Positions 49,995-61,790 are shown, numbered from the stretch's first letter. The stretch: 64,000 nucleotides of DNA from Actinoplanes campanulatus (GCF_014647795.1 NZ_BMPW01000001.1:806001-870000), one strand, 5' to 3'. The notes: generated by a model from the sequence alone, not told the origin. Numbers and translations: made by a program.

Positions 49995-51830
49995 GTGAAC
50001 ATCATCACGCGTGCAAGGCTGACCGGCCTCGCGGGCGCCGCCACCGCGGTCGTGCTGGCCGCGACATCCTTGCCGGCTCCCGCATACGCCGCCGAGACGC
50101 CCGCGACGCTGGCCGAGAAGGCCGCCGCGCTCCGCGCCCTGGGCCTCGAGCCGACTCCCACCCGCACCGGGTACAAGGACTGCGATCTCACGGTCGCCAT
50201 CTGGGAGGCCCTCGACGGACAGGAGTTCCGCGGCGAGGTCCGCACCGCCGCGGTGTCCGCCTTCAGCGACCCGGCATCGCTGAGCGGCGACGCCAGCAAG
50301 TGCACCCTGTTCATCCGCACCGAGGTGTTCGCGGCCAAGCAGCGTGACGTCGCCATCCAGGTCGCGGCCGAGGAGCAGAACCGCATCGAACGCGAACTCA
50401 AGCAGAAGGCCGCGCTCACCATCGGCCTCACGATCAGCACCGACGACCTCGGGCTGACCGTGAAGAACTTCGTCGACCTGATCCGCAAGAGCGACAAGGC
50501 CGGCACCCGGGTCAAGGCGGGCGCCCAGGCCGCCTACGACGCCGCCCACGCCGACCAGCTCACCTTCCTCGGCGACGGCATCGTGACCGCTCACGAAGCC
50601 GACCGGGAGGAGCAGATCCGGATCGAGGCCGCAAACGACGAGGCGCTGCGCCTCAAGCTGATCGAGGAGGCCGCCCGCAAGCGGGCCCTCGCCGTCCTCC
50701 TGGTCGCGGCCACCGACGGCATGCTCGCCGCCAGCGACCGTGACTTCATCACCTACATCTGGGAGAACGCCGCGGAGGGCACCGAGGTTCGCGGCGCCGC
50801 CGAGCGGGCCGTCCTCAGCCGCGAACCGGCCGACTGGAACGCCTACATCCACACCGGCATCCACGAGGCCCGGGAGATCGACCGGCAGCGCGCCGCGCGC
50901 AAGAAGTACGAGGCCGACGTCGCGAAGGCTGACGCGCTCATCACCGCCGCCACCGAGAACGGTCACCTCAACGTGGTGCACGCCGCCCGGAAGGCGCTCG
51001 CCGGAACCGCCGAGGACCTGGACCTCTTCATCCGCGTCGGCCAGTACGACCTCCAGCTGACCACCGGCCTCGAAGCCAATGAGGTGGGCCTGACCTGGTC
51101 GAACAGCCCCACTCCGAAGAGCGGCTTCGTGAACGTCGACGGCTGCATGCCGCTCACCGTAAGGGTTCTGAACGCACAGGTCGCCAGGGCCGACGCTGAG
51201 GTGACCAGGGCCGAGATGGACCTGGAACAGCTCGAGATGCAGATCGAGAATGCCTCCACCGCGGCGGAGCGGGCGAAGCTGGTGGCCAAGGTGCCGGGGG
51301 CGAAGAAGGCGATCGCCGATGCCAAGGCGAAGCTCGCCGAGGCCAAGGCGGAGTTCGCGGCCTGCAAGGCCAAGAAGCCGGAGCTCGGCATCTCCACCGC
51401 CAGGGCGCGCACCGGCGGCAACGCCGTTCGCGTGATCGGCAACGACTTGGACGCCACCAGGTCCTTCGCCTACTTCCAGGCGCTGAACCTGGACCGGATC
51501 GTGGTCAAGCCGACGACCAAGCTGACCTACTGGATCTTCCCCAGCAATGACCTGGCGACCGGCGGCAACGGCACCTGCGTCGCCGTGGACCTGATGTTCA
51601 GCAACGGCGCCAACCTGCGTGACTCCGGTGCTGTCGACCAGAACGGCAACCGTGCCCACCCCAGCTTCCAGTGCGGCAAGCTGAAGACGAACGAGTGGAA
51701 CGAGGTCACCGTGCCGCTCGGCGCGCTGTTCAACGGGCGGTCGATCACGCGACTCGACATCGCCTACGACCAGGCGGCCCAGACCGGCGGCTTCGGTGCC
51801 CACCTCGACGACATCAGCATCACCCACTGA
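49995..51830 (+). CDS. Secreted ALF-repeat protein with C-terminal carbohydrate-binding-like domain
   Basis: 611 aa from GTG 49995 with GAAAGG upstream. Signal peptide about 1-32 (GLAGAATAVVLAATSLPAPAYA). Residues about 40-350 carry ALF-like repeats (RTAAVSAFSDPASLSGDASK, AAERAVLSREPADWNAYIHTG, AARKALAGTAEDLDLFIRVG), with a coiled coil at about 385-460 (DAEVTRAEMDLEQLEMQIEN). The last about 150 residues (GNAVRVIGNDLDATRSFAYFQ to GAHLDDISITH) resemble a beta-sandwich glycan-binding module. It may be the surface-binding counterpart of the toxin-like protein. Function unknown. Confidence 0.72.
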   Translation: MNIITRARLTGLAGAATAVVLAATSLPAPAYAAETPATLAEKAAALRALGLEPTPTRTGYKDCDLTVAIWEALDGQEFRGEVRTAAVSAFSDPASLSGDASKCTLFIRTEVFAAKQRDVAIQVAAEEQNRIERELKQKAALTIGLTISTDDLGLTVKNFVDLIRKSDKAGTRVKAGAQAAYDAAHADQLTFLGDGIVTAHEADREEQIRIEAANDEALRLKLIEEAARKRALAVLLVAATDGMLAASDRDFITYIWENAAEGTEVRGAAERAVLSREPADWNAYIHTGIHEAREIDRQRAARKKYEADVAKADALITAATENGHLNVVHAARKALAGTAEDLDLFIRVGQYDLQLTTGLEANEVGLTWSNSPTPKSGFVNVDGCMPLTVRVLNAQVARADAEVTRAEMDLEQLEMQIENASTAAERAKLVAKVPGAKKAIADAKAKLAEAKAEFAACKAKKPELGISTARARTGGNAVRVIGNDLDATRSFAYFQALNLDRIVVKPTTKLTYWIFPSNDLATGGNGTCVAVDLMFSNGANLRDSGAVDQNGNRAHPSFQCGKLKTNEWNEVTVPLGALFNGRSITRLDIAYDQAAQTGGFGAHLDDISITH

Positions 51831-51835
51831 ACCCT

Positions 51836-51875
51836 GTCACCGTGGCGGGGGTCGGCCGACCCCCGCCACGGTGAC
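51836..51875 (+). terminator. Terminator of secreted ALF gene
   Basis: Perfect 18-bp inverted repeat: GTCACCGTGGCGGGGGTC against GACCCCCGCCACGGTGAC, loop GGCC. Five bases after the stop. Confidence 0.85.
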
Positions 51876-51895
51876 GAAGGTTCGCTGAGGACCCT

Positions 51896-51928
51896 GTGCG
51901 GGTGAGCGGTCATGCCGCTCACCCGCAC
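51896..51928. terminator. Second hairpin in the 51.8-52.1 kb interval
   Basis: Perfect 14-bp inverted repeat GTGCGGGTGAGCGG / CCGCTCACCCGCAC with a 5-nt loop. Together with the previous hairpin it closes the accessory cluster. Confidence 0.7.
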
Positions 51929-51978
51929 ACTCTTCTCCGCGTGTCGGCGACCCGTTTCACGACCGAGGGCACCGGTGA

Positions 51979-52137
51979 TGGCACCATGCGCCGCTGTACG
52001 CCGAACCCGACCACATCCAGATGCGGCTGGACGTGGGCTGCCCGGACATCGCGCTGGAGACGATCGAGAAGTACGCCGCCGAGTTTCACCTCGACCTGCT
52101 CGACCTGCAGGACGGCTCGGTGTACCGGGCGTTCTGA
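51979..52137 (+). pseudogene. 3' remnant of an unidentified gene
   Basis: Frame ending at TGA 52135 reads WHHAPLYAEPDHIQMRLDVG then CPDIALETIEKYAAEFHLDL then LDLQDGSVYRAF, with genome-like codon bias. A stop at 51976 and no start with a ribosome site mean the 5' part is gone. The ATG at MRLDVGC would give 37 residues. Confidence 0.5.
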
Positions 52138-52140
52138 TCC

Positions 52141-53739
52141 TCAGTCGGCCCGCAGATCGGCGGTGGCGGCCCGGGACGCCCCGATCACCGCACCCACTCC
52201 CGCCAGCAACTCGGGGGACACGGCCGAGTCCACGGTCAGTACCATCAGCGCCTCACCGCCGGCCGCACGGCGAGCCACCCGCATCGCGGCGATGTTGATG
52301 CCGGCCTCGCCGAACGCCATGCCGATCGCCCCCACCACACCGGGCCGGTCCGTGTAGGCGAAGAACACCAGGACCCCGTCGGCCGGCAGGTCCAGGTCGA
52401 ACCCGTCGACCTCGGTCAGGCGGGCCGTCTCACGGGATCCGGTGATCGTTACGTCGCCGGCCACCGCGACGGTCCGCCCGTCCGGCAGCGCGCCGTGCAC
52501 CACCACCAGGCCGGCATGGTCACCGGCGTCGTCGGCGGCGCTCAGCCGTACCTCGACCCCGCGATCGGCGGCCAGCTGCGTCGCGTTCACGTAGGTCACC
52601 CGTTCGTCGACGATCGGGGCGAACAGCCCCTTGACGACGGCCAGCCGCAACACCGAGAGGTCACGCCCGGCGATCTCGCCGCGGGCCTGCACCGTGACAC
52701 CGGCGGCGACCCCACCGGCCACCGCGGTGAAGACCCGGCCGAGCCTCTCGGCCAGCGGCAGCAGCGGTCGGACCTCCTCGTCGACCGGCCCACCGGCCCG
52801 CACATTCACCGCGTCGGGGACGAACTCGCCGCGCAGCGCCAGCCGGACGCTGCGCGCCACGGCCAGGCCGGCCTTGTCCTGCGCCTCCACGGTCGAGGCG
52901 CCCAGGTGCGGGGTGACCACCACATTGTCCAGGGCGAACAGCGGCGACGAGGTGAGCGGCTCGGTCTCGAACACGTCCAGCCCGGCGCCGGCCACCCGCC
53001 CGTCGGCGAGGGCCTCGGCCAGCGCCCGCTCGTCGACCAGCCCACCCCGGGCCGCGTTGACGATCCGCACCCCCGGTTTGACCAGCGCCAGTTCCTTCTC
53101 CCCGATCAAACCCACGGTCTCCGGGGTACGGGGAAGGTGCACCGAGACGAAGTCACTCTCCCGGAGTAACTCCTCCAGGGTGACGAGCCGGACTCCGAGC
53201 TGGGCGGCACGGGCCGGCTGCACGTACGGGTCGTACGCGACCAGGCGTACCCCGAAGGCGGCCATGCGCTGCGCGAAGAGGACGCCGATCCGGCCCAGCC
53301 CGACCACCCCGACGGTCTTGCCCTGCACCTCGACGCCGGTGTAAGTGGAGCGCCGCCAGGCGCCCGCCTTCAGCGCGGCACTCGCCGCGGCGGTGTGCCG
53401 GGCCACCGCCAGCAGCAGCGCCACGGCCTGCTCGGCGGCGGAGACGATGTTGCTAGTGGGCGCGTTGACGACGAGCACCCCGCGGGCGGTGGCGGCCGGG
53501 ACGTCGACGTTGTCCAGGCCGACCCCGGCGCGGGCGACGACTCTCAGCCGCTGCCCCGCGGCCAGGATCGGTGCGTCGATGCGGGTAGCGCTCCGGATGA
53601 TCACCGCGTCGGCGTCGGCAAGGGCTTCCGTCAACGCCGCCCGATCCGTCCCGTCGACGTGCCTGACCTCGAAATCCTCAGCCAGCACGTCGAGTGCGGC
53701 CGCTGCCAGTTCCTCGGTGACGAGCACGACAGGACTCAT
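52141..53739 (-). CDS. serA: D-3-phosphoglycerate dehydrogenase
   Basis: 532 aa, the long (type I) form. First step of serine synthesis. N-terminal substrate domain and NAD motif GKTVGVVGLGRIGVLFAQRM, RIVNAARGGLVDERAL, VVTPHLGASTVEAQDKAG (catalytic His), then the intervening domain (RPLLPLAERLGRVFTAVAGG) and a C-terminal ACT domain (DGVLVFFAYTDRPGVVGAIGMAFGEAGINIAAMRVARR) for serine feedback. Separated from ilvC by 58 bp containing a terminator. Confidence 0.96.
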   Translation of the reverse strand: MSPVVLVTEELAAAALDVLAEDFEVRHVDGTDRAALTEALADADAVIIRSATRIDAPILAAGQRLRVVARAGVGLDNVDVPAATARGVLVVNAPTSNIVSAAEQAVALLLAVARHTAAASAALKAGAWRRSTYTGVEVQGKTVGVVGLGRIGVLFAQRMAAFGVRLVAYDPYVQPARAAQLGVRLVTLEELLRESDFVSVHLPRTPETVGLIGEKELALVKPGVRIVNAARGGLVDERALAEALADGRVAGAGLDVFETEPLTSSPLFALDNVVVTPHLGASTVEAQDKAGLAVARSVRLALRGEFVPDAVNVRAGGPVDEEVRPLLPLAERLGRVFTAVAGGVAAGVTVQARGEIAGRDLSVLRLAVVKGLFAPIVDERVTYVNATQLAADRGVEVRLSAADDAGDHAGLVVVHGALPDGRTVAVAGDVTITGSRETARLTEVDGFDLDLPADGVLVFFAYTDRPGVVGAIGMAFGEAGINIAAMRVARRAAGGEALMVLTVDSAVSPELLAGVGAVIGASRAATADLRAD

Positions 53740-53755
53740 GGACTTCGATACTAAA

Positions 53756-53781
53756 GGCCCGGCCGGTGATCCGGCCGGGCC
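53756..53781 (-). terminator. Terminator of ilvC
   Basis: Perfect 11-bp stem GGCCCGGCCGG / CCGGCCGGGCC, 4-nt loop, 17 bp beyond the ilvC stop; ends the ilvBNC transcript before serA. Confidence 0.8.
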
Positions 53782-53797
53782 TTCGATCGTGAATGAA

Positions 53798-54889
<1,092 letters not shown>

Positions 54890-55408
54890 TCAGGCGGCGC
54901 GGAGCGCGGGGCCCGTGGTGATGGAGCGGGATCCGCGGCCGATGGCCACGAGGCCCGACTGGACCATCTCCTTGATGCCGTACGGCTCGAGGTCGCGCAG
55001 CAACGCATCCAGTTTGTCGGGATTACCGGTGGCCTCGATCGTCAGGGTGTCCGGAGCGACGTCGATCACTCGCGCCCGGAACAGCTCGACGGTCTCGAGC
55101 ACCTGGCTGCGCTGCGCCCGGTCGGCACGCACCTTGACCAGCAGGAGCTCGCGCTGGACCGACTGGGCCGGGTCCAGCTCCACGATCTTCAGGACGTTCA
55201 CCAGCTTGTTGAGCTGTTTGGTGACCTGCTCCAGCGGGGACGACTCGGCGTCCACCACGATCGTGATGCGGCTGACGTCCGGGTTCTCCGTCTCGCCGAC
55301 CGCAAGGGAGTCGATGTTGAAGCTGCGCCGGGAGAACAGCCCGCTGACCCGGGCCAGCACGCCGGGCTTGTTCTCGACCAGCACGCTCAGCGTGTGCTTG
55401 TTTGTCAC
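54890..55408 (-). CDS. ilvN: Acetolactate synthase small (regulatory) subunit
   Basis: 172 aa. Two ACT-type domains: HTLSVLVENKPGVLARVSGLFSRRSFNIDSLAVGETENPDVSRITIVV at the N-terminus (valine feedback site) and a second, shorter C-terminal domain (LVKVRADRAQRSQVLETVELF to YGIKEMVQSGLVAIGRG). Activates IlvB and confers valine inhibition. Lies 88 bp after ilvB. Confidence 0.96.
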   Translation of the reverse strand: MTNKHTLSVLVENKPGVLARVSGLFSRRSFNIDSLAVGETENPDVSRITIVVDAESSPLEQVTKQLNKLVNVLKIVELDPAQSVQRELLLVKVRADRAQRSQVLETVELFRARVIDVAPDTLTIEATGNPDKLDALLRDLEPYGIKEMVQSGLVAIGRGSRSITTGPALRAA

Positions 55409-55496
55409 TGTGCCTCCTTGGTCATGCCCGCCCGGCCCTCGCCTGCGAGGCCGTTGTCAGCTGCGGCTGAGTGCCGCTCGGTGCAGTTGGTCATGA

Positions 55497-57326
55497 CTAA
55501 AGGTCGTCCTCGTCGAAGGTCGGGCGCACGTCCCGGGCGAACATGATCTCGTCGTTGCTGGTGCCGGCCGCGACCATCGGCCACACCATGGCGTCCTTGC
55601 CGACCGTGAAGTCGATGACCACCGGGGCGTCGTTGATCTCCATGGCCTGCTTGATGACCTTGTCGACGTCGTCCTTCGACTCGCAGCGCAGGCCGACGCA
55701 GCCGAGCGCCTCGGCCAGCTTCACGAAGTCCGGGATCCGGTGCTTGTGCGTGCCCAGCTCGGTGTTCGAGTAGCGGCCGTCGTAGAACAGGGTCTGCCAC
55801 TGCCGGACCATGCCCAGGTTGCCGTTGTTGATCACGGCGACCTTGATCGGGATGCCCTCCAGGGCGCAGGTGGCCAGTTCCTGGTTGGTCATCTGGAAGC
55901 AGCCGTCGCCGTCGATCGCCCACACCGTGGTGCCCGGCTGCGCGACCTTGGCGCCCATCGCGGCCGGGACCGCGTAGCCCATGGTCCCGGCGCCACCCGA
56001 GTTCAGCCAGGTGCCCGGCTTCTCGTACTTGATGAACTGGGACGCCCACATCTGGTGCTGACCCACGCCGGCGCAGTAGATCGCGTCCGGGCCGACGATC
56101 TCGCCGAGCCGCTCGATCACGTACTGCGGGGCCAGGGTGCCGTCGGTCGGCTCCTCGTAGCCCAGCGGGTAGCGCTCACGGATGTCGTTCAGGGTCGACC
56201 ACCAGGCCGGGTACTGGTCGGTGCCGCCGGCCGTGGAGGAGACCGCCGCGATCAGCTCGTCGATCACGTGCCGCGCGTCGCCGACGATCGGGACGTCCGC
56301 GTGCCGGTTCTTGCCGATCTCGGCCGGGTCGATGTCGGCGTGCACGATCTTGGCGTCCGGGGCGAACGAGTCCAGCTTGCCGGTGACCCGGTCGTCGAAG
56401 CGGGCGCCCAGGGTGACCAGCAGGTCCGCCTTCTGCATGGCGTACACCGCCGGGACCGTGCCGTGCATGCCGGGCATGCCCAGGTGCTGCGGGTGCGAGT
56501 CGGGGAACGCGCCGATGCCCATCAGCGTTGTCACCACCGGGATGCCGGTCAACTCGGCCAGCTTGCGCAGCCCGTCGGTGGCGCCGGCCTTGTGCACGCC
56601 GCCGCCCACGTACAGCACCGGGCGCTTGGCCGCGGCGATCAGCCGGGCCGCCTCGCGGATCTGCTTGCCGTGCGGGTGCAGGGTGGGCCGGTAGCCGGGC
56701 AGGTCCAGCGCGGGCGGCCACTGGAAGGTGGTCTGCGACTGGAGCACGTCCTTCGGGATGTCCACCAGGACCGGGCCGGGCCGGCCGGTGGCCGCCAGGT
56801 GGAACGCCTCGGCCAGGATCCGGGGCAGCTCCTCGGCGTTCTGCACCAGGAAGTTGTGCTTGGTGATCGGCAGGGTGATGCCCTGGATGTCCGCCTCCTG
56901 GAAGGCGTCCGTCCCGATGTAGGGCCGGCCGACCTGCCCGGTGATCGCGACGATCGGGACCGAGTCCATGTACGCGTCGGCGATCGGCGTGACCAGGTTG
57001 GTGGCGCCCGGGCCACTGGTCGCGATGCAGACGCCGACCTTGCCGGTGGCCTGCGCGTACCCGGTGGCGGCGTGGCCCGCGCCCTGCTCGTGACGGACCA
57101 GGATGTGCCGCACCTTCGAGTCGAACAGCGGGTCGTACGCCGGCAGGATCGCTCCGCCCGGGATGCCGAACGCGACCTCTACCCCAAGGGCCTCGAGCGA
57201 CCGGACGAGCGCGCCGGCACCGGTGGTGGCTACCGGGGCCACAGTGGTGGAAGCGGGGTTCACGGCCGCCGCGACGGTGGCCGGAGTGACTCGGTGGGCG
57301 AGGGATTCAGGAGTGGGTCTCGTCAT
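55497..57326 (-). CDS. ilvB: Acetolactate synthase large subunit
   Basis: 609 aa. ThDP enzyme at the branch point of Val/Leu and Ile. Motifs: [18 protein letters not shown] and [20 protein letters not shown] (catalytic Glu), [69 protein letters not shown] (FAD region), [41 protein letters not shown] (ThDP-Mg). N-terminal 35 residues are a Thr/Ala-rich extension. First gene of ilvBNC behind a leader attenuator. Confidence 0.97.
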   Translation of the reverse strand: MTRPTPESLAHRVTPATVAAAVNPASTTVAPVATTGAGALVRSLEALGVEVAFGIPGGAILPAYDPLFDSKVRHILVRHEQGAGHAATGYAQATGKVGVCIATSGPGATNLVTPIADAYMDSVPIVAITGQVGRPYIGTDAFQEADIQGITLPITKHNFLVQNAEELPRILAEAFHLAATGRPGPVLVDIPKDVLQSQTTFQWPPALDLPGYRPTLHPHGKQIREAARLIAAAKRPVLYVGGGVHKAGATDGLRKLAELTGIPVVTTLMGIGAFPDSHPQHLGMPGMHGTVPAVYAMQKADLLVTLGARFDDRVTGKLDSFAPDAKIVHADIDPAEIGKNRHADVPIVGDARHVIDELIAAVSSTAGGTDQYPAWWSTLNDIRERYPLGYEEPTDGTLAPQYVIERLGEIVGPDAIYCAGVGQHQMWASQFIKYEKPGTWLNSGGAGTMGYAVPAAMGAKVAQPGTTVWAIDGDGCFQMTNQELATCALEGIPIKVAVINNGNLGMVRQWQTLFYDGRYSNTELGTHKHRIPDFVKLAEALGCVGLRCESKDDVDKVIKQAMEINDAPVVIDFTVGKDAMVWPMVAAGTSNDEIMFARDVRPTFDEDDL

Positions 57327-57372
57327 GGCAGTTCAGACCTTTTCGGGTTGGTCGCACCGGTACTTGAGCAAC

Positions 57373-57404
57373 AAAAAAGGCCCTCGTGCGGGATGCACGG
57401 GACC
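57373..57404 (-). terminator. Attenuator terminator of ilvBNC
   Basis: On the minus strand GGTCCCGTGC-atccc-GCACGAGGGCC followed by TTTTTTG. It lies about 50 bp before the ilvB start and behind a leader peptide, the place of a conditional terminator. Confidence 0.88.
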
Positions 57405-57406
57405 TA

Positions 57407-57436
57407 GCGCACTCTCCTCACTCGAGGACAGTGCGC
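57407..57436 (-). promoter_or_regulatory. Pause/antitermination hairpin of ilvBNC leader
   Basis: GCGCACT / AGTGCGC, 7-bp stem around a 16-nt loop, starts at the base after the leader TGA. A ribosome stalled at Val-Leu-Ile would cover its left arm, as required for attenuation. Confidence 0.75.
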
Positions 57437-57466
57437 TCAGATAAGTACTCGGGACGCGAAGCACAT
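57437..57466 (-). CDS. Branched-chain leader peptide of ilvBNC
   Basis: 9 residues from ATG 57466: MCFASRVLI then TGA. The last three codons are GTA CTT ATC (Val-Leu-Ile), using GTA and CTT that are rare in this GC-rich DNA, so slowing should be strong. The start has no ribosome site but lies 6 bp after AAGGTT, a -10-like box 18 bp from TTGACT (57473-57478 and 57497-57502), so it would be a leaderless transcript. A hairpin and terminator follow. Confidence 0.85.
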   Translation of the reverse strand: MCFASRVLI

Positions 57467-57470
57467 GCGG

Positions 57471-59807
57471 CTAACCTTGCCCCATCTCACGGCCTGAGTC
57501 AACTGATCCCACATTTTGATCACCACGGGTGGTGACGAAATCCGGATCACTCGGCAACAGCGCTCTGACCTGCCGCATTCCCGGACCGAGCCGGACCACC
57601 TGGCTGCGGGCCGGCGCGTCATTGGGCGGGGTGGCCCGGGGCGTCGGCAGCGGGCGCGGCCCGGCCGGGCGCAGGGTCCGCAGCCGGGACTCGAAGTGCT
57701 CGGCCGGCACGCCCCAGCCGAACAGCGAGCCCTGCCCGAGCCGGCAGCCGGCCTCCTCGACGATCTTCCGCTGGTCCTTCGTGCCGATCCCCTCGGCCAG
57801 CACCTCCAGGCCCAGCCGGTGCCCGAGGCGGACCACCACGTCGACCAGCGGGGCGGCCGTGCCGGTACGCGACTCCGGCTCCGCCACCAGCGCATGGTCG
57901 ATCTTCAGGATGTCCACCGGGAGGGTCCGCAGCTGGCCCAGCGACGAGTAGCCGGCGCCGAAGTCGTCCAGCGCGATCCGCACCCCGGTCTTGCGCAGCT
58001 CGGCCAGGCGGCGGACCAGCTCCTCCATGTCGGTGGCGACGGCGTGCTCGGTCACCTCCAGGACCAGGCGCTGCGGTGGGACGCCGTACTCCGCCAGCAC
58101 GTCCGCGACCTGGGCGGCGTAGTCGGAGTTGTGCAGCTCCTTGGGCGACAGGTTCACCGACAGCCAGACGTCGTGCCCCTTGGCCCGCCACTCGGCGAGC
58201 TGCTTGCACGCCTCCTCCAGCACCCAGGCGCCGATCCGGTTGATCAGCCCGGCCTCCTCGGCCACCGGGATGAACTCGACCGGTGGCACCCTGCCCAGGT
58301 CCGGATGGGTCCAGCGGAGCAGCGCCTCGGCGCCGACCGGGCGCATCGACGGCAGCGCCACCACCGGCTGGAAGACCAGGCTCAGCTGGCCACGGTCGAT
58401 GGCGTGCCGCAGCTCGCCGGTGAGCGTGCCGCGGCGGCGCAGCACCTCGTCGTACCCCGCCTGGTAGCGCTCGACCCGGTTCTTGCCGCGCTGCTTGGCG
58501 TAGCGCAGGGCCAGGTCGGCGTCGTGCAGCAGCTCGCCGGTGGCGGCCACGCCCAGGCTCGCGGACAGGAAGATCGAGCCGCCGTCCACCTCGTACGGCT
58601 CCCCGAGCACCGCGAGCAGCCGGTGTGCCGCCAGCACCGCCTCGTCGGCGTCGCCGCGCATCAGCACCGCGAACTCGTCGCCGCCGAGCCGGGCCGCCAC
58701 GTCGCCGGCCAGCAGGTTGCGCCGCAGCCGGGCGCCCACCTCGGCCAGCACCGCGTCGCCGACGTCGTGGCCGCGCATGTCGTTGACGGTCTTGAAGCCG
58801 TCCATGTCGATGCCGATGAGCGCGGCCGCCCCGGTGGAGGAGCGCAGCGCCCGCTGGAGGCCACGCCGGTTGGCCAGGCCGGTCAGCGGATCGGTGTGCG
58901 CCAGCTCACGGAAGTGCGCCTCGCTCTGCCGCAGCCGCAGCGTGTAGCGGCGGACGTCGTCGAGCGCCAGGTACTGCCGGGCGACCAGGGCCAGGCCCAC
59001 CACGGCGGCGCCGAAGTAGCCGGCCGCGTCCAGCGTCCCGCCCATGGCCAGGTGGTGACCGAGCGCGCTGAGCAGGGCCAGCATCGGGAGCACCGCATAC
59101 GCCCCGCCGCGCTCCAGCACGTCACCGGTCACCTGGACCGGCCGGTCAGCGGCCCGCACCGCCCAGGCCACCACGGTCAGCCCGGCGGTCAGCAACAGGC
59201 CGCTGGCCAGCGTGAACCCGTCGTTGCCCCGGCAGATCCCGGCGGCCAGCACATTCGCTGCGACGGCCACCAGGCCGACACCGGCCGACACCCGGACGGT
59301 GTGCCGCCGGGGCCGATGGGCGTGCAGCGCCAGGACCGCGGTCAGGCCGAGGGAGAGCACCACCAGGACGGCCGGGACCACGATCGCGGGACACCGGTAC
59401 GGCGTCGCGTCGCCCAGGATCCGGGTCGGCCGGCTGATCAGCACCCAGCCGACGAACCAGATGGCGGCCGCGATGACCAGCCCGTCCAGCACGTGCCGGA
59501 CCGCGGCGGCCGGGCCGCGGGCGGCGCCGGGCAGCGCCACCGTCCCGGCCAGCAGGGCGACCACGCCGATCGCGGTGCCGGCGGCGACCGCCGTGGCCAG
59601 CGCCTGGGCGTGCCCGGGAGTGTGCTGGTGACCGGTGATCAGCGCGGTGACCAGGCCGGCCAGCGCCGCGGCGGTGACCAGCGCGCCACCGGCGGCCAGC
59701 AGCAGGTGCGCCCGCCGGGCCGCGCCGGTGTGCCGGTGGCCGGAACGGGCCAGGTAGGCGACCGCCGGGACGGCGACCAGCAGGCCCACAAGTCCCGCCA
59801 GATCCAT
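57471..59807 (-). CDS. Membrane GGDEF-EAL cyclic-di-GMP protein
   Basis: 778 aa from ATG 59807 (a GTG 18 codons upstream is possible). N-terminal about 300 residues hold eight or nine transmembrane segments ([34 protein letters not shown] and others), followed by GGDEF ([17 protein letters not shown] type: [14 protein letters not shown], intact signature) and EAL ([48 protein letters not shown]). Both active sites look complete, so it can make and break c-di-GMP; the net activity is unknown. Gene ends in the ilvBNC promoter area. Confidence 0.92.
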   Translation of the reverse strand: MDLAGLVGLLVAVPAVAYLARSGHRHTGAARRAHLLLAAGGALVTAAALAGLVTALITGHQHTPGHAQALATAVAAGTAIGVVALLAGTVALPGAARGPAAAVRHVLDGLVIAAAIWFVGWVLISRPTRILGDATPYRCPAIVVPAVLVVLSLGLTAVLALHAHRPRRHTVRVSAGVGLVAVAANVLAAGICRGNDGFTLASGLLLTAGLTVVAWAVRAADRPVQVTGDVLERGGAYAVLPMLALLSALGHHLAMGGTLDAAGYFGAAVVGLALVARQYLALDDVRRYTLRLRQSEAHFRELAHTDPLTGLANRRGLQRALRSSTGAAALIGIDMDGFKTVNDMRGHDVGDAVLAEVGARLRRNLLAGDVAARLGGDEFAVLMRGDADEAVLAAHRLLAVLGEPYEVDGGSIFLSASLGVAATGELLHDADLALRYAKQRGKNRVERYQAGYDEVLRRRGTLTGELRHAIDRGQLSLVFQPVVALPSMRPVGAEALLRWTHPDLGRVPPVEFIPVAEEAGLINRIGAWVLEEACKQLAEWRAKGHDVWLSVNLSPKELHNSDYAAQVADVLAEYGVPPQRLVLEVTEHAVATDMEELVRRLAELRKTGVRIALDDFGAGYSSLGQLRTLPVDILKIDHALVAEPESRTGTAAPLVDVVVRLGHRLGLEVLAEGIGTKDQRKIVEEAGCRLGQGSLFGWGVPAEHFESRLRTLRPAGPRPLPTPRATPPNDAPARSQVVRLGPGMRQVRALLPSDPDFVTTRGDQNVGSVDSGREMGQG
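57473..57502 (-). promoter_or_regulatory. Probable ilvBNC promoter
   Basis: TTGACT, 18-bp spacer, AAGGTT on the minus strand, 6 bp before the leader ATG. The stretch overlaps the 3' end of the GGDEF-EAL gene, so its reading frame ends inside the promoter. Confidence 0.55.
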
Positions 59808-59926
59808 ACCGGACGGTGAGTGCACGGACACACTGTGCCCGATCTTCTTCGATTCCGACACCCCCGGCGTCCCGCGCTGTGGACGGCGTGGGTGGTTCCG
59901 GGCCTGGCCGGTGGCACTATTGGGGG

Positions 59927-61774
59927 ATGCCTGAGCTGCGCTCCCGGACCTCGACCCACGGTCGCACCATGGCCGGCGCGCGCGCCCTGTGGCGCGCCAC
60001 CGGCATGACCGACGACGACTTCGGCAAGCCGATCGTCGCCATCGCCAACAGCTTCACCCAGTTCGTACCGGGTCATGTGCACCTCAAGGACCTCGGCGGC
60101 CTGGTCGCCGAGTCGATCGCGGAGGCCGGCGGCGTCGGGCGCGAGTTCAACACCATCGCGGTGGACGACGGCATCGCCATGGGTCACGGCGGCATGCTCT
60201 ACTCGCTGCCCAGTCGCGAGCTGATCGCCGACGCCGTGGAGTACATGGTGAACGCGCACTGCGCCGACGCCCTGGTCTGCATCTCGAACTGCGACAAGAT
60301 AACCCCCGGCATGCTGATCGCCGCCCTGCGGCTGAACATCCCGACGGTCTTCGTCTCCGGCGGCCCGATGGAGGCCGGCAAGACGGTCGCCATCGAGGGC
60401 ATCGTGCACGAGAAGCTCGACCTGGTCGACGCGATGAGCGCGGCCGCCAACGACAACGTGACCGAGGAACAGCTCGACACGATCGAGCGGTCCGCCTGCC
60501 CGACCTGCGGCTCCTGCTCCGGCATGTTCACCGCCAACTCGATGAACTGCCTGACCGAGGCGATCGGCCTGTCGCTGCCCGGCAACGGCTCGACGCTGGC
60601 GACGCACGCCTCCCGCAAGGCCCTGTTCACCGAGGCCGGCCGGCTGATCGTGCAGATCGCCAAGGAGTTCTACGAGAACGACGACGAGTCGGTGCTGCCG
60701 CGCTCGATCGCCAGCCGGGACGCCTTCGAGAACGCGGTGGCCCTCGACGTGGCGATGGGCGGGTCGACCAACACGATCCTGCACCTGCTGGCCGCGGCCC
60801 GCGAGGCCGAGCTCGACTTCAGCGTCTCCGACATCGACGCCATCTCACGCCGGGTGCCCTGCCTGTCGAAGGTCGCGCCGAACAGCCCGAAGTACCACAT
60901 GGAGGACGTGCACCGCGCCGGCGGCATCCCCGCCCTGCTCGGTGAGCTGCACCGCGGCGGGGTTCTGAAGGAGAACGTCCGCGCCGTGCACTCGCCGGAC
61001 CTCTCCACCTGGCTCTCCGATTGGGACATCCGGGGTGAATCACCCACCGAGCAGGCGCTGGAGCTGTTCCACGCCGCGCCCGGCGGAGTCCGCACCACCG
61101 AGCCGTTCAGCACCACCAACCGCTGGGCGAAACTCGACACCGACGCGGTCGAGGGCTGCATCCGGTCGGTCGAGCACGCCTACACCGTCGACGGCGGCCT
61201 GGCCATCCTCTTCGGCAACCTCGCCCCGGACGGCTGCGTCGTCAAGACCGCCGGCGTCGACGAGTCGATCTGGAAGTTCACCGGCCCGGCCCGGGTCTAC
61301 GAGTCCCAGGACGACGCGGTCACCGGCATCCTCGGCAAGGAGGTGGTCGAGGGCGACGTCGTGATCATCCGGTACGAAGGCCCCCGCGGCGGCCCCGGCA
61401 TGCAGGAGATGCTCTACCCCACCTCGTTCCTGAAGGGCCGGGGGCTGGGCAAGGCGTGCGCGCTGATCACCGACGGCCGGTTCTCCGGCGGCACCTCCGG
61501 GCTGTCCATCGGCCACGTCTCCCCCGAGGCGGCGGGCGGCGGCCTGATCGCGCTGGTCGAGACCGGCGACGAGATCACCATCGACATCCCGGGCCGCAGC
61601 ATCACGCTGAACGTGCACGACGACGTCCTGGCCCAGCGCCGCCACGAGCAGGAGCGCCGGCCTCGGCCCTACACGCCGGTCGATCGGCAGCGCCCGGTCT
61701 CGGCGGCGCTGCGCGCCTACGCCTCGATGGCGACCAGCGCCAGCGACGGCGCCTACCGCAAGGTTCCGGAGTAA
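59927..61774 (+). CDS. ilvD: Dihydroxy-acid dehydratase
   Basis: 615 aa from ATG 59927, which directly follows GGGGG. Dehydrates dihydroxy acids to 2-keto acids for Val and Ile with an Fe-S cluster. Motifs: [58 protein letters not shown] (cluster Cys and metal Lys), [72 protein letters not shown] (Mg region). Divergent from the GGDEF-EAL gene. Confidence 0.97.
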   Translation: MPELRSRTSTHGRTMAGARALWRATGMTDDDFGKPIVAIANSFTQFVPGHVHLKDLGGLVAESIAEAGGVGREFNTIAVDDGIAMGHGGMLYSLPSRELIADAVEYMVNAHCADALVCISNCDKITPGMLIAALRLNIPTVFVSGGPMEAGKTVAIEGIVHEKLDLVDAMSAAANDNVTEEQLDTIERSACPTCGSCSGMFTANSMNCLTEAIGLSLPGNGSTLATHASRKALFTEAGRLIVQIAKEFYENDDESVLPRSIASRDAFENAVALDVAMGGSTNTILHLLAAAREAELDFSVSDIDAISRRVPCLSKVAPNSPKYHMEDVHRAGGIPALLGELHRGGVLKENVRAVHSPDLSTWLSDWDIRGESPTEQALELFHAAPGGVRTTEPFSTTNRWAKLDTDAVEGCIRSVEHAYTVDGGLAILFGNLAPDGCVVKTAGVDESIWKFTGPARVYESQDDAVTGILGKEVVEGDVVIIRYEGPRGGPGMQEMLYPTSFLKGRGLGKACALITDGRFSGGTSGLSIGHVSPEAAGGGLIALVETGDEITIDIPGRSITLNVHDDVLAQRRHEQERRPRPYTPVDRQRPVSAALRAYASMATSASDGAYRKVPE

Positions 61775-61790
61775 TAAGGGTTTCTCTCAG

